Assembly: GCA_002083635.1 (NCBI GenBank)
Contig: MSXP01000001.1
Location: forward strand, 186,001 to 250,000
Reading direction: 5' to 3'
DNA length: 64,000 nt
Origin: Proteobacteria bacterium ST_bin12
GTDB lineage: Bacteria; Pseudomonadota; Gammaproteobacteria; Burkholderiales; Methylophilaceae
A program made the translations under genes and the position numbers. Below are positions 15,523 through 24,566 of this stretch, piece after piece. The notes below the pieces were generated by a model. It saw only the letters and a list, made by a program, of their open reading frames with translations. It was not told the origin of the DNA and searched no databases. The stretch's first letter is position 1, and every line of letters starts with the position of its first letter.

Positions 15523-17475
15523 CTAGAGGCTGAAGACATGGAGTGCGCCTGCACCTGTAATTCCATTAATCGTATATTCACAAACTCCATAGGAAATATA
15601 ATCTTCTTCAATATGGTTTGGATAGCTTCCGGGTGTGCAGGCAACTTTTACAGGTTCGCCCCACCAGTCATTGCTGCCATATAGCCCTCTTGAATAAGTA
15701 CTACCTATGCCAGTCATTACACCAACGTATTGCTTCCCTTTGTGGCTGTAGCTAAATGGATTGCCAACAATTGGTGAGCCAGTCTGAAATTTCCAAAGTT
15801 CTTTACCAGTTTCAGCATTTATAGCTTTAAACCAACGGTCACCAGCGTTATAAAAAACCAAATTACCAGATGTGGCTAATATCCCACTAGTTACAAGGTA
15901 CTTTTCTTTGTTGTACCACTTAACATTATTAGTAAAGGGATTTATAGCAACCAACCAACCCCATTGTTGTGTATAAGTTCGTGGTTCGTTGTAGGCAAAT
16001 TCAGGGAAGGTTTGATAAATAAATTTTGTGGCCCCGACCCAAGGCTGACCAGCCTTATATCTTGATTCCACTGGCTCGAAAGTCATGCAGGTATTAAACA
16101 GAGGGGTGTAAATGAGTTTCGTTTTAGGTGAATATGCCGCAGGATTCATTCCCTTCGCACCTAGCTGACTCGGGCAAATTCCTTTCGCATTGACATCCTG
16201 ATGCACGCTATACCTCGCATCCTTAGCCGGCACGCCCGTCTTTAAATCTACACTCGTCGCCCAATTCACAAACGCGTGCACTTTCTCAGCGGCAATTAAA
16301 GTGCCGTTATCTGCCTGCCAAGTATAAATAAAGCCATTTTTATTCACTTGTGTGGCGTAGGTTTGGTTTTTACCTTTTTTATCTTTATGCTGAAATAAAA
16401 TCATTTCATTGGTCGCGTCATAATCCCATTCATCATGCGGGGTGGTTTGCATCGCCCATTTGGCCATGCCTGTATCGACATCTCTGGCAAATACGCTGCT
16501 GGCCCATTTATTATCACCTGGCCGCACATCGGGGTTCCACACACCGGGGTTGCCCGTGCCGTAATAAACCAAATTAGTTTTTGGGTCAAAGCCAAAATAG
16601 CCTGTTACCGCGCCACCGCCATGTTGCCAGCCGTCTTTTTCTTTTTGCGGTTTTAGCCATGTTTTAACACCAAGCTCTGGCTCGTTTATTTTAATTTTAT
16701 CCAAGGCTAGCGGTTTGAATGAACCGCCTTTTACATTGCCGCCATTCACATCTTCATAAACACTTAATGCGTTGTATTGTGGATTGTCTTGGTTAAAATC
16801 TGCGCCTATTAATACTTCAGCATCAGGGCCAGTGGAATATGCTTTCCAAGCCAGCGCGCCATCTTTAAGGTAATGCGCTGCCATAAAACAACGCACGCCA
16901 AACTCGCCGCCCGCACAGCCTGTTAGTACTTTGTCTTTCACTACCATTGGCGCATTAGTATTGGTGGCGCCTGTTTTTGGGTCGGTTACCTGCGTTTGCC
17001 ATTCCATATTGCCTGTTTTGGCGTTAAGCGCGACCAATGTTCCATTATTCTGTTGCAAATAAATCTTGCTATCACCAAACGCTAAACCACGGTTGACGTT
17101 ATCGCAACACATCACCGCTTGGACGCTGGGGTCTTGCTTAGGAAAGTAACTCCATATGATTTTTTGGTCGTTGTTTAAATTCAACGCGTAAATGTTATTA
17201 GGAAAGGCGGTATGCACATACATGATGCCATCAATCACCAATGGCGCACCTTCGTTCCCACGGTTGACGCCTGTGGAAAATGTCCAAGCGAGTTTGAGAT
17301 TTTTAACATTTTTGGTGTTGATTTGGCTGAGTTGGCTATAGCCTTGATTGTTGTATCGCCCGCGTGCATGCGCCCAATTATTGGGGTTTGCCATGGCTTT
17401 GTCTAAATCTGGTGCGGCTTGCAGTTGCGAAGAAATAAGTAATGCCGAAATTAAGTAGATATTGTTTTTATGCAT
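15523..17475 (-). CDS. xoxF: Lanthanide-type PQQ methanol dehydrogenase, large subunit
   Basis: A 650-residue periplasmic quinoprotein that oxidises methanol. The start is placed at 17475, where GGAG precedes an ATG followed by a signal peptide ending QAAP. The eight-bladed propeller shows the vicinal disulfide VMCCDN (C123-C124), the metal ligand in GGEFGVR (E191), the ligand and tryptophan in GTGNPGVWNP (N309) and the catalytic segment DEWDYDATNE. The second Asp of DYD (D353) marks XoxF and lanthanide use; MxaF has Ala there. Residues about 226-281 form a longer loop than in typical XoxF. No cytochrome xoxG or xoxJ is nearby. It lies 24 bases downstream of comF, between comF and trmL. Confidence 0.9.
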   Translation of the reverse strand: MHKNNIYLISALLISSQLQAAPDLDKAMANPNNWAHARGRYNNQGYSQLSQINTKNVKNLKLAWTFSTGVNRGNEGAPLVIDGIMYVHTAFPNNIYALNLNNDQKIIWSYFPKQDPSVQAVMCCDNVNRGLAFGDSKIYLQQNNGTLVALNAKTGNMEWQTQVTDPKTGATNTNAPMVVKDKVLTGCAGGEFGVRCFMAAHYLKDGALAWKAYSTGPDAEVLIGADFNQDNPQYNALSVYEDVNGGNVKGGSFKPLALDKIKINEPELGVKTWLKPQKEKDGWQHGGGAVTGYFGFDPKTNLVYYGTGNPGVWNPDVRPGDNKWASSVFARDVDTGMAKWAMQTTPHDEWDYDATNEMILFQHKDKKGKNQTYATQVNKNGFIYTWQADNGTLIAAEKVHAFVNWATSVDLKTGVPAKDARYSVHQDVNAKGICPSQLGAKGMNPAAYSPKTKLIYTPLFNTCMTFEPVESRYKAGQPWVGATKFIYQTFPEFAYNEPRTYTQQWGWLVAINPFTNNVKWYNKEKYLVTSGILATSGNLVFYNAGDRWFKAINAETGKELWKFQTGSPIVGNPFSYSHKGKQYVGVMTGIGSTYSRGLYGSNDWWGEPVKVACTPGSYPNHIEEDYISYGVCEYTINGITGAGALHVFSL

Positions 17476-17498
17476 TTTCTTTGCTCCGTTATTAATTA

Positions 17499-18239
17499 TT
17501 AGTGGGGAAGCGTCCTTGCAATTACCCAACATTCTACATGCGTTGCGCCTGCTTGTTTTAAGGTTTTAGCTAGCTCATTTAGACTGGCGCCTGTAGTCAT
17601 CACGTCATCCACAACCGCGATGCGTTTGCCACTTAAGATAGTATTAACCTTAAATGCGCCTTTGATGTTTTTAACGCGGTCTTTCAATGGCAGGCTGGCT
17701 TGTGGCGGTGTGAGTGTTTGACGAATCACACTTTTATAATCTAATTTTCGTGCGTTTTTGAGCGTTAAGTTTTGATTTAAAACTCTGGCTATTTCCAGCG
17801 CTTGGTTAAACCCGCGCTCTTTTAAACGTTTAGGATGCATCGGCATGGGGATGATTAAATCGATAGGATTGGCAGCGTTTGCAACATCAATCTTTTCGCT
17901 CATCAGCTGCCCAAAGGTTTGGCTCAAGCTCAATGTGTCGCCATATTTGTAACGCTGTATCATGGCGTCAACTGGATATTCATACAGGAATACAGCATGC
18001 GTGACATCAAAATCAGGTGGCGAGCTGATGCAATTGCCGCAAATTTGACCACCAGAATTTAAACCGCATTGCGGGCAACTGCTGTCGGGTAGCCAAGGTA
18101 AATCGTTTAAACAGGCTTCGCATAAACCATGATTTTTAGCTAGGCTTGCGGTGCATAAAAAGCAGTTTGAGCCTAAAAATTTGGCAGAAATAAGCTTTAA
18201 GTTTGACAGATGGCTATTTTTTAACCAGTTGTTTATCAT
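17499..18239 (-). CDS. comF: ComF-type phosphoribosyltransferase-like protein
   Basis: A 246-residue protein of the ComF family linked to natural competence and DNA uptake. It has N-terminal zinc-type cysteine pairs (CFLC, CEAC, then CPQC, CGNC) and a C-terminal phosphoribosyltransferase domain with the PRPP loop AVVDDVMTTGAS. The ATG at 18239 is chosen because GAGG lies four bases before it; longer forms up to 18290 are possible. It diverges from the biotin operon and precedes xoxF. Confidence 0.88.
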   Translation of the reverse strand: MINNWLKNSHLSNLKLISAKFLGSNCFLCTASLAKNHGLCEACLNDLPWLPDSSCPQCGLNSGGQICGNCISSPPDFDVTHAVFLYEYPVDAMIQRYKYGDTLSLSQTFGQLMSEKIDVANAANPIDLIIPMPMHPKRLKERGFNQALEIARVLNQNLTLKNARKLDYKSVIRQTLTPPQASLPLKDRVKNIKGAFKVNTILSGKRIAVVDDVMTTGASLNELAKTLKQAGATHVECWVIARTLPH

Positions 18240-18254
18240 TTGCCTCATATTGTC

Positions 18255-18283
18255 TTTACAGCTTATAATTTGGCTTATATAAC
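18255..18283 (+). promoter_or_regulatory. Candidate promoter for the biotin operon
   Basis: TTTACA (18255-18260) and TATAAC (18278-18283) are spaced by 17 bp upstream of bioB. No BirA operator of the usual TTGTAAACC type is recognisable nearby. Confidence 0.4.
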
Positions 18284-18385
18284 GATTCACTATTCTAATA
18301 AAAATAGCCTGCTTAAACCAAGCGCTCGTTTAAAAACTTGCTTAAATCTCAGGTTAAATTTTCGGCAATATCAAAGGGATGCATC

Positions 18386-19426
18386 ATGCTTGAAACGATT
18401 AAACATCAAACCCAGCAACAAACGACCGAATCGGTTATCAATACTGACGCATTGAAGCGTAACGCTTGCCAAAGTGATGCTGATATGAATACCGTCAATC
18501 GCTGGAGCGTTGATGAAATTGTGGCTTTGTTTGAGTTGCCGTTTAGCGATTTGATGCATCAAGCGCAAACCATTCATCGCGAAAATTTCGACCCAAATGC
18601 GGTGCAAGTGAGTACGCTTTTATCCATTAAAACAGGCGGTTGCAGTGAGGATTGCGGTTATTGCCCGCAAGCCGCGCGTTACCATACCGAAGTGGAAAAC
18701 GAGCCATTGATGAAGTTGGATGAGGTGCTAGCGGCGGCGCAAGAAGCCAAAGACAATGGTGCCAGTCGTTTTTGCATGGGTGCTGCATGGCGCGGCCCAA
18801 AACAGCGCGATTTAGAGCCCGTATTAAAAATGATTCAAGAAGTGAAAGCGATGGGTTTAGAAACTTGCGCCACTTTGGGCATGTTAAAAGAAGGTCAGGC
18901 TGAGCAGTTAAAAGAAGCGGGTTTAGATTATTACAATCATAATTTGGATACCGCCCCAGAATTTTATGGTGACGTGATTACCACGCGCACTTATCAAGAT
19001 AGATTAGATACTCTAGGCCGTGTCAGGAATGCGGATATTCATGTGTGTAGCGGCGGCATTATTGGTATGGGCGAATCGCGCAATCAGCGCGCGGGTTTAT
19101 TGGCGCAATTGGCCAATATGGAACAGCCGCCTGAAAGTGTGCCGATTAATTTGTTGACGCAAGTTGAAGGCACGCCATTACATGGCACAGATGAATTAGA
19201 CCCTATTGAATTTGTGCGCACGATTGCCGCAGCACGCATCACCATGCCACATAGCTTTGTGCGCTTATCCGCTGGCCGCCAAAGTATGCATGAAGGGATT
19301 CAAGCCCTGTGTTTTTTAGCAGGTGCAAATAGCATTTTCTATGGTGAAAAATTACTCACCACTGGCAACCCAGAAGCGGCAACGGATAAAAAATTATTTA
19401 CCAAGCTTGGCATTAATAAAGTTTAG
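18386..19426 (+). CDS. bioB: Biotin synthase
   Basis: A 346-residue radical SAM enzyme that inserts sulfur into dethiobiotin. The SAM cluster motif is GGCSEDCGYCPQ (C86, C90, C93). Further family segments include YYNHNLDTAPEFY and SAGRQSMHEG. AAAGGG seven bases upstream supports the ATG at 18386. The N-terminus is about 30 residues longer than strictly needed. It is the first gene of bioB-F-H-C-D. Confidence 0.95.
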   Translation: MLETIKHQTQQQTTESVINTDALKRNACQSDADMNTVNRWSVDEIVALFELPFSDLMHQAQTIHRENFDPNAVQVSTLLSIKTGGCSEDCGYCPQAARYHTEVENEPLMKLDEVLAAAQEAKDNGASRFCMGAAWRGPKQRDLEPVLKMIQEVKAMGLETCATLGMLKEGQAEQLKEAGLDYYNHNLDTAPEFYGDVITTRTYQDRLDTLGRVRNADIHVCSGGIIGMGESRNQRAGLLAQLANMEQPPESVPINLLTQVEGTPLHGTDELDPIEFVRTIAAARITMPHSFVRLSAGRQSMHEGIQALCFLAGANSIFYGEKLLTTGNPEAATDKKLFTKLGINKV

Positions 19427-19482
19427 GCTAACAAAATTTAAAATGCCAAAAAATTCACCCCAAAAATTTCGTTAAGTCATTC

Positions 19483-20706
19483 ATGCTAGCCCCATTAAAC
19501 CAACAGTTAAGCTTGTTTTCTGGCTTACAAAAAGAGCTAGTTCAGCGCAAAGCGGATGGCTTGTTGCGTCAGCGAAGGCTACTTGATTCACCCCAAGCCG
19601 AGCATATTATTGCCAACGACAAGCAATATTTATCGTTTTGTAGTAATGATTATTTGGGTTTGGCGAATCGTCCAGAGTTAATTGTTGCTATGCAGAAAGC
19701 AGCAGGTGATTCGGGCGTGGGTAGTGGCGCTTCTAATTTGATTACTGGCCATCATCGATACCACGATGCACTTGAAAAGCAATTAGCAAAATTTGTCGAA
19801 ATGCCAGCTGCGCTATTATTTTCGACAGGTTATATGGCGAATATTGGCGTCATCGGCGCGTTAATGGGTCGCCATGACGCGATTTTTGCGGATAAGTTGA
19901 ATCACGCTTGCTTGAATGAAGGCGCTTATTTATCGCGCGCCACGTTTCATCGCTTTGCGCATAATGATGTGATTGCGCTGGAAAAATTGCTTAAAGAAAG
20001 CACCGCGCAACATAAGTTAATTGCGGCTGATGCGGTGTTTAGTATGGATGGCGATATTGCGCCTCTGGCTGAGTATTTGGCTTTGTGCGAAAAATATGAT
20101 GCGTATCTTTATATTGATGATGCGCATGGTTTTGGCGTTTTAGGCAAAAACGGTAAAGGCAGTTTGAGTCATCTAAACTTGAAGTCGCCACGTATTATTA
20201 TGATGGCGACGTTGGGAAAAGCGGCAGGGGTTGCCGGTGCGTTTGTGGCTGGCGAACAGGTTGTAATTGATTATTTGATTCAAAAAGCCAATAGCTATGT
20301 GTATTCAACGCCAGCACCGCCATCGCTTTCGGCGACATTATCAGCAGCGGTTAAGTTAATCGAAAATGGGGACGATTTGCGTGCGCATTTGCGCTTATTG
20401 ATTACCACATTTAAGGAAAACTTAACCCTCAAAAAGTGGCAAATTTTGCCATCGGATACTGCGGTTCAACCCTTGGTTATTGGTAGCAATCAAGCCGCTT
20501 TGCAATTAAGCGAGCATTTGCAAGCGCAAGGAATTTTAGTGCCTGCGATTCGTCCGCCGACTGTGCCTATAAACACCGCGCGCCTGCGTATTTCATTATC
20601 GGCCGCGCATTCGGTTGAAGATGTCATCCGCTTGGCAAATGCGATTAACGAAGCAGAAAAAATGATGGTTGCAAATAGTGTAATAGCCAGCTTGGAAACC
20701 GTATGA
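19483..20706 (+). CDS. bioF: 8-amino-7-oxononanoate synthase
   Basis: A 407-residue PLP enzyme that condenses pimeloyl-ACP with alanine. It shows the alpha-oxoamine synthase signatures SNDYLGLA, SGASNLITGHH, IDDAHGFG, and the PLP-binding lysine in MATLGKAAGVAG (K246). The gene overlaps bioH by the last four bases (ATGA). Confidence 0.95.
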   Translation: MLAPLNQQLSLFSGLQKELVQRKADGLLRQRRLLDSPQAEHIIANDKQYLSFCSNDYLGLANRPELIVAMQKAAGDSGVGSGASNLITGHHRYHDALEKQLAKFVEMPAALLFSTGYMANIGVIGALMGRHDAIFADKLNHACLNEGAYLSRATFHRFAHNDVIALEKLLKESTAQHKLIAADAVFSMDGDIAPLAEYLALCEKYDAYLYIDDAHGFGVLGKNGKGSLSHLNLKSPRIIMMATLGKAAGVAGAFVAGEQVVIDYLIQKANSYVYSTPAPPSLSATLSAAVKLIENGDDLRAHLRLLITTFKENLTLKKWQILPSDTAVQPLVIGSNQAALQLSEHLQAQGILVPAIRPPTVPINTARLRISLSAAHSVEDVIRLANAINEAEKMMVANSVIASLETV

Positions 20707-21467
20707 GCGCACATGTTGAAATAATCGGGCAAGGCCAGCCATTAGTTTTATTGCATGGCTGGGGCATGCACAGTGGCGTGTGGCAACCGCTGATTAAAAA
20801 ATTATCGGCGCAATATATGTTGTATCTGGTGGATTTGCCAGGCATGGGCAATAGTCGCCCGATTGAGCCGTATCATTTGCATGCGCTGGCTGATGAAGTC
20901 GCGCAAGTGATTCCTGGCGTTTCTGATGTTTTGGGCTGGTCATTAGGCGGCTTGGTCGCGCAACGGATTGCGCTAAATCAGCCTGACCGCATTAGACGCT
21001 TGGTTTTGGTTGGCTCAACGCCGTGCTTTGTGAACAAAGCGGGTTGGGATGCAGGCATTAACCCTGCCAATTTTGAATCGTTTGCGCAAGCGGTTAACAG
21101 CGACTACAAGGCCACCATATTGCAGTTTTTAACCTTACAATGCATGAAAGCGGATGATGCGCGCAGCACGCTGAAGCAATTGCGCGCGAGCTTTGAAACA
21201 CGCCCAACGCCCACACAAACTACACTGCAACGCGCCTTGCAAATTTTGCTAGATGCCGATTTGCGCGATGAAGTTGCCAATATCCGCAAGCCTACCTTGC
21301 TGATTCATGGCGATCGCGACACGTTAGCGCCCGTGCAGGCGGCGCATTGGATGATGCAACAACTGCCGCAGGGATTTTTGCGCGTTATGTCTGGCAGCGC
21401 GCATGCGCCGTTTCTTTCCCATTCAGAGCAATTTATTGCCGCGCTTAATCAGTTTTTAGAGCCTTAA
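20703..21467 (+). CDS. bioH: Pimeloyl-ACP methyl ester esterase
   Basis: A 254-residue alpha/beta hydrolase that removes the methyl group from pimeloyl-ACP methyl ester. The nucleophile elbow is GWSLGG (S80), with an acid in HGDRDTLAP and the histidine in GSAHAPFLSH. Its place between bioF and bioC, with overlaps on both sides, fixes the assignment within a family of similar hydrolases. Confidence 0.92.
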   Translation: MSAHVEIIGQGQPLVLLHGWGMHSGVWQPLIKKLSAQYMLYLVDLPGMGNSRPIEPYHLHALADEVAQVIPGVSDVLGWSLGGLVAQRIALNQPDRIRRLVLVGSTPCFVNKAGWDAGINPANFESFAQAVNSDYKATILQFLTLQCMKADDARSTLKQLRASFETRPTPTQTTLQRALQILLDADLRDEVANIRKPTLLIHGDRDTLAPVQAAHWMMQQLPQGFLRVMSGSAHAPFLSHSEQFIAALNQFLEP

Positions 21468-22378
21468 TGTCAGATTCACCCCAGATGTCAGATTCAAACG
21501 TGCAAGACCCCAATTTTAAAGACGACTACTTTATGGATAAGGCACGCGTACGCGCGTCATTTGACCGCGCTGCACAGACTTATGACGCGGCGGCTATCTT
21601 GCAAAAATTGGTTCGCACAGAAATGTTAAGCCGCTTGGATTTAGTCAAAATCAAGCCACAAGTAATACTGGATGCTGGATGTGGCACAGGTCATGGTAGT
21701 TTTGCACTGCAGAAAAAGTTTAGTCACGCGCAAGTGGTTTCACTCGATATCGCGCTTGGTATGTTGCAAAAAACCCATCAACAACAGCCCATACTTAACC
21801 GATTTTTCGGGCAAAAAAAATTAATCTGCGCTGATATTGAACAGTTGCCAATAGCAAGTAGCAGTTTGGGCATGGTGTGGTCTAACCTTGCTGTGCAATG
21901 GTGTAACGATTTGGATGGCGCGTTTGGCGAAATTGCCCGTGTGTTGCAACCCAATGGTTTGTTGATGTTTAGCACGTTTGGGCCAGACACCTTAAAAGAG
22001 TTGCGCGCAGCGAGTAGTAATGGCAATACGCATGTGAGCCGCTTTATTGATATGCATGATATTGGCGATGCGCTAACTCGCGCTGGTTTTAGTGCGCCAG
22101 TGCTGGATGTTGAGCGATATACGCTGACTTATGATGATGTCAAAAGCGTGATGAAAGATTTAAAAGCGATTGGCGCACACAATGCCACTGCAGGCCGTGC
22201 TCGTGGCTTGCAAGGGCGAGAATTTCTGCAAAACTTAACACAAAATTATGAGCAATTTAGAGTGGATGGCAAGCTACCAGCCACCTTTGAAGTGGTGTAT
22301 GGACACGCATGGAAAGCAGAATCAAAGCCTGATTTAGGCATCGGCGTTTCGCCAATAACATTTAAAACCTATAAATAA
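21467..22378 (+). CDS. bioC: Malonyl-ACP O-methyltransferase
   Basis: A 303-residue SAM-dependent methyltransferase that starts biotin synthesis by methylating malonyl-ACP. The SAM motif VILDAGCGTGHGS lies near residues 65-77, followed by acidic and WSNLAVQWCNDL segments typical of BioC. The start overlaps the bioH stop by one base; a second in-frame ATG seven codons later is possible. Confidence 0.93.
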   Translation: MSDSPQMSDSNVQDPNFKDDYFMDKARVRASFDRAAQTYDAAAILQKLVRTEMLSRLDLVKIKPQVILDAGCGTGHGSFALQKKFSHAQVVSLDIALGMLQKTHQQQPILNRFFGQKKLICADIEQLPIASSSLGMVWSNLAVQWCNDLDGAFGEIARVLQPNGLLMFSTFGPDTLKELRAASSNGNTHVSRFIDMHDIGDALTRAGFSAPVLDVERYTLTYDDVKSVMKDLKAIGAHNATAGRARGLQGREFLQNLTQNYEQFRVDGKLPATFEVVYGHAWKAESKPDLGIGVSPITFKTYK

Positions 22379-22389
22379 ATTCTACCGAA

Positions 22390-23019
22390 ATGAAACAAGC
22401 TTTTTTTATCACTGGCACTGACACTGGCGTGGGCAAAACCTTTATAGCCTGCAAGCTTATTCAGCAATATGTGGCGCAAGGCTATAAAGTGGTTGGCATG
22501 AAACCAGTGGCAGCGGGTTGCGAGCTGGTTGATGGCGAATGGGTAAATGATGATGTGCTGAAATTAGAAGCAGCAAGTAACGTCAAAGCACCGCGTGCGC
22601 TGACTAACCCTTACAGTTTTACAGAACCCATTGCGCCGCATATCGCCGCCGAGTTAACAGGCAAAACCATTGAAATTTCTGTGATTAAGGACGCATTTGA
22701 TGCGCTATCTCAATTGGCAGATATTGTAATTGTGGAAGGCGCAGGTGGTTTTTTGGTACCACTCAACGAAACAGAAACCATAGCCGATTTGGTAAAGACT
22801 TTAAATGCACCTATAATACTAGTTGTGGGCATAAAGCTTGGCTGTATTAACCATACTTTGCTTACAATAGAAGCTATTAACACACGAAATTGTCACATTG
22901 ATGGCTGGGTTGCTAACCCAATTGATCCAGATATGTGTTTTTACGATGACAATATTGCAGAAATTGCAAAAAAGGTACAATCAATTAAGCACATAGACAT
23001 ATCAAAGTACTCAGCTTAA
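22390..23019 (+). CDS. bioD: Dethiobiotin synthetase
   Basis: A 209-residue ATP-dependent enzyme closing the ureido ring. The P-loop is GTDTGVGKT (8-16), followed by the KPVAAGC substrate segment and EGAGGFLVPL. It is the last gene of the biotin operon. The bioA aminotransferase is not in the window. Confidence 0.94.
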   Translation: MKQAFFITGTDTGVGKTFIACKLIQQYVAQGYKVVGMKPVAAGCELVDGEWVNDDVLKLEAASNVKAPRALTNPYSFTEPIAPHIAAELTGKTIEISVIKDAFDALSQLADIVIVEGAGGFLVPLNETETIADLVKTLNAPIILVVGIKLGCINHTLLTIEAINTRNCHIDGWVANPIDPDMCFYDDNIAEIAKKVQSIKHIDISKYSA

Positions 23020-23046
23020 GGTAGCTTTAATCAATAAAATCAAAAT

Positions 23047-23086
23047 GTTAAGTTAAAGTCTAAGAGCTAACTTAACAGCATATTTT
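23047..23086 (+). terminator. Hairpin after bioD
   Basis: GTTAAGTTA (23047-23055) pairs perfectly with TAACTTAAC (23068-23076), and TATTTTTTAT follows a few bases later. The stem is AT-rich, so it is a weak to moderate terminator candidate for the biotin operon. Confidence 0.45.
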
Positions 23087-23092
23087 TTATGT

Positions 23093-23151
23093 TAGCCCAT
23101 ATGGGCTATTGATAGAAGCAGTTGACCCCTTTATTATCAGGGCTGTAGATT
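23093..23151 (+). promoter_or_regulatory. Palindrome and weak promoter upstream of the PEP-CTERM gene
   Basis: TAGCCCATATGGGCTA (23093-23108) is a 16-bp perfect palindrome. It lies 13 bases before TTGACC (23122-23127), which with TAGATT (23146-23151) could form a weak sigma-70 promoter. The palindrome is well placed as an activator or repressor site. Confidence 0.4.
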
Positions 23152-23199
23152 TATTTAGTTGTTCAACGATTTAGTTTTAATCTTAATAGGGGATATACA

Positions 23200-23835
23200 A
23201 TGAAAAAGATTTTATTAGCATTAGGTTTCACGATGCTTGCAACTTCTGCACAGGCAAGTCCAGTCACAATCACAACCGCTTCAGGTCAGTTCACCAGTTC
23301 AGTAGCAGGTGCTACAACAATTGATTTTGAAAGTAATCCAGCAAGCGTTGCAGGTGTTACATCAGTTACTGGTGGTGAAATCTATGCACCACCAACTCAA
23401 TCAGGTATTTCAGCTGTTCCTGTAGGTTCAACAGGTAAATACTTTTCAGTTGGCATTACTCCAGTTGCGCAACAAGGCCCTGGTGTGATTGTTTTAGATA
23501 CTTTGGCCTCTTACTACGGTTTTCTATGGGGTTCTGTAGATACGTACAACAGTGTTTCACTGTTCAATGGTGAAACTCACGTATTTAGTTTTACTGGATT
23601 TGATTATCCGCCTAGCTCTGGTAACCAAGCACAATCTATCTATCTAAATATTTTTGCAAATGGTCCTGACGGCTACTTTGATAGAATTGAGTTTGCATCA
23701 TCATCAAATGCGTTTGAAACAGATAACCATGCGTTTGTTTCATCTGTTCCAGTGCCAGCTGCATTACCATTGCTAGCAACTGCTTTCGGTGCTTTCGGTA
23801 TTGCACGTCGTCGCAATAAAGCGAAAGCTGTTTAA
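23200..23835 (+). CDS. PEP-CTERM-type exported protein
   Basis: A 211-residue secreted protein with a signal peptide (about residues 1-19, ending AQAS). A beta-rich central domain is followed by a C-terminal sorting tag: VPVPAALPLLATAFGAFG then RRRNK. That tripartite tail (VPxP motif, membrane helix, basic end) marks substrates of exosortase, found with exopolysaccharide production. The body has FESNPAS and NHAFVSSVPV features seen in such proteins but no enzymatic motif. AGGGG precedes the start and a terminator follows, so it is a single-gene unit. No exosortase gene is in the window. Confidence 0.85.
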   Translation: MKKILLALGFTMLATSAQASPVTITTASGQFTSSVAGATTIDFESNPASVAGVTSVTGGEIYAPPTQSGISAVPVGSTGKYFSVGITPVAQQGPGVIVLDTLASYYGFLWGSVDTYNSVSLFNGETHVFSFTGFDYPPSSGNQAQSIYLNIFANGPDGYFDRIEFASSSNAFETDNHAFVSSVPVPAALPLLATAFGAFGIARRRNKAKAV

Positions 23836-23867
23836 TTGTAAGATTTAATTCAGTTTCATTAAACACG

Positions 23868-23898
23868 TTAAAAAAGCCTCCTATTGGAGGCTTTTTTA
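23868..23898 (+). terminator. Bidirectional rho-independent terminator
   Basis: AAAAAAGCCTCC and GGAGGCTTTTTT flank a four-base loop TATT between the forward PEP-CTERM gene and reverse nadD. Confidence 0.85.
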
Positions 23899-23916
23899 TT
23901 TGGTCAGCATGCATAC

Positions 23917-24558
23917 TTAACCATATAAATGATGCAAATTTATATAATCAATTACCCTATCTGGCATCAAATAAACGGGTGCTCGTTTTTGATGAAAAGC
24001 CGAACGAATTGCGGTAGATGATATATCCAGTGCTGTAATCGCGTGCATATGAATATAGCCGGCTGCTTGCTGAGATAAATCTTCCGTATGCTCAGTGTAG
24101 TGCGCATGTAACAGTGATTCTAGCGCGGTATGTAACGCCTGTTTTGGCAGGTCATTTGGTCTTTGTACTAAGATGATGTGGCAAAAATTGAGCAACTCTT
24201 GCCAGCGATGCCAAGTATTAAGTTTAGTAAAAGCATCGCTTCCCATTATCCAGCATAGGGCCACATCATCGCCAAGCTCCCTACGCAGCGACATTAAAGT
24301 GTCAATGGTGTAAGAAGCGCCATTGCGGCTTAACTCGCGCGAATCTAGTGAGAATAAAGGGTTATGTTCAATTGCCAATTGCACCATTTGGGCGCGATGA
24401 TCGGCAGAAACGGTTGGGGCAGCTTTATGCGGCGGGTTAGCAGAGGGAATAAAACGTACTTCATTTAAACTCAGCGCTTCGGCAAGTTCCAGCGCCATGC
24501 GTAAATGGCCATAATGGATGGGATTAAATGTCCCACCCAAAAGACCTATGCACTTCAT
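23917..24558 (-). CDS. nadD: Nicotinate-nucleotide adenylyltransferase
   Basis: A 213-residue enzyme of NAD synthesis. The nucleotidyltransferase motif GGTFNPIHYGH is at residues 8-18 and ISSTAIRS near the C-terminus. It follows proA on the same strand by eight bases. The rsfS and rlmH genes that often follow nadD are not here; the convergent PEP-CTERM gene comes next instead. Confidence 0.94.
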   Translation of the reverse strand: MKCIGLLGGTFNPIHYGHLRMALELAEALSLNEVRFIPSANPPHKAAPTVSADHRAQMVQLAIEHNPLFSLDSRELSRNGASYTIDTLMSLRRELGDDVALCWIMGSDAFTKLNTWHRWQELLNFCHIILVQRPNDLPKQALHTALESLLHAHYTEHTEDLSQQAAGYIHMHAITALDISSTAIRSAFHQKRAPVYLMPDRVIDYINLHHLYG

Positions 24559-24566
24559 AAATGAAG

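Noticed and set aside
18240..18385. BirA operator in front of bioB
   Set aside because: No TTGTAAACC/GGTTTACAA-type inverted repeat could be found; biotin control may differ or the site may be too diverged to see.
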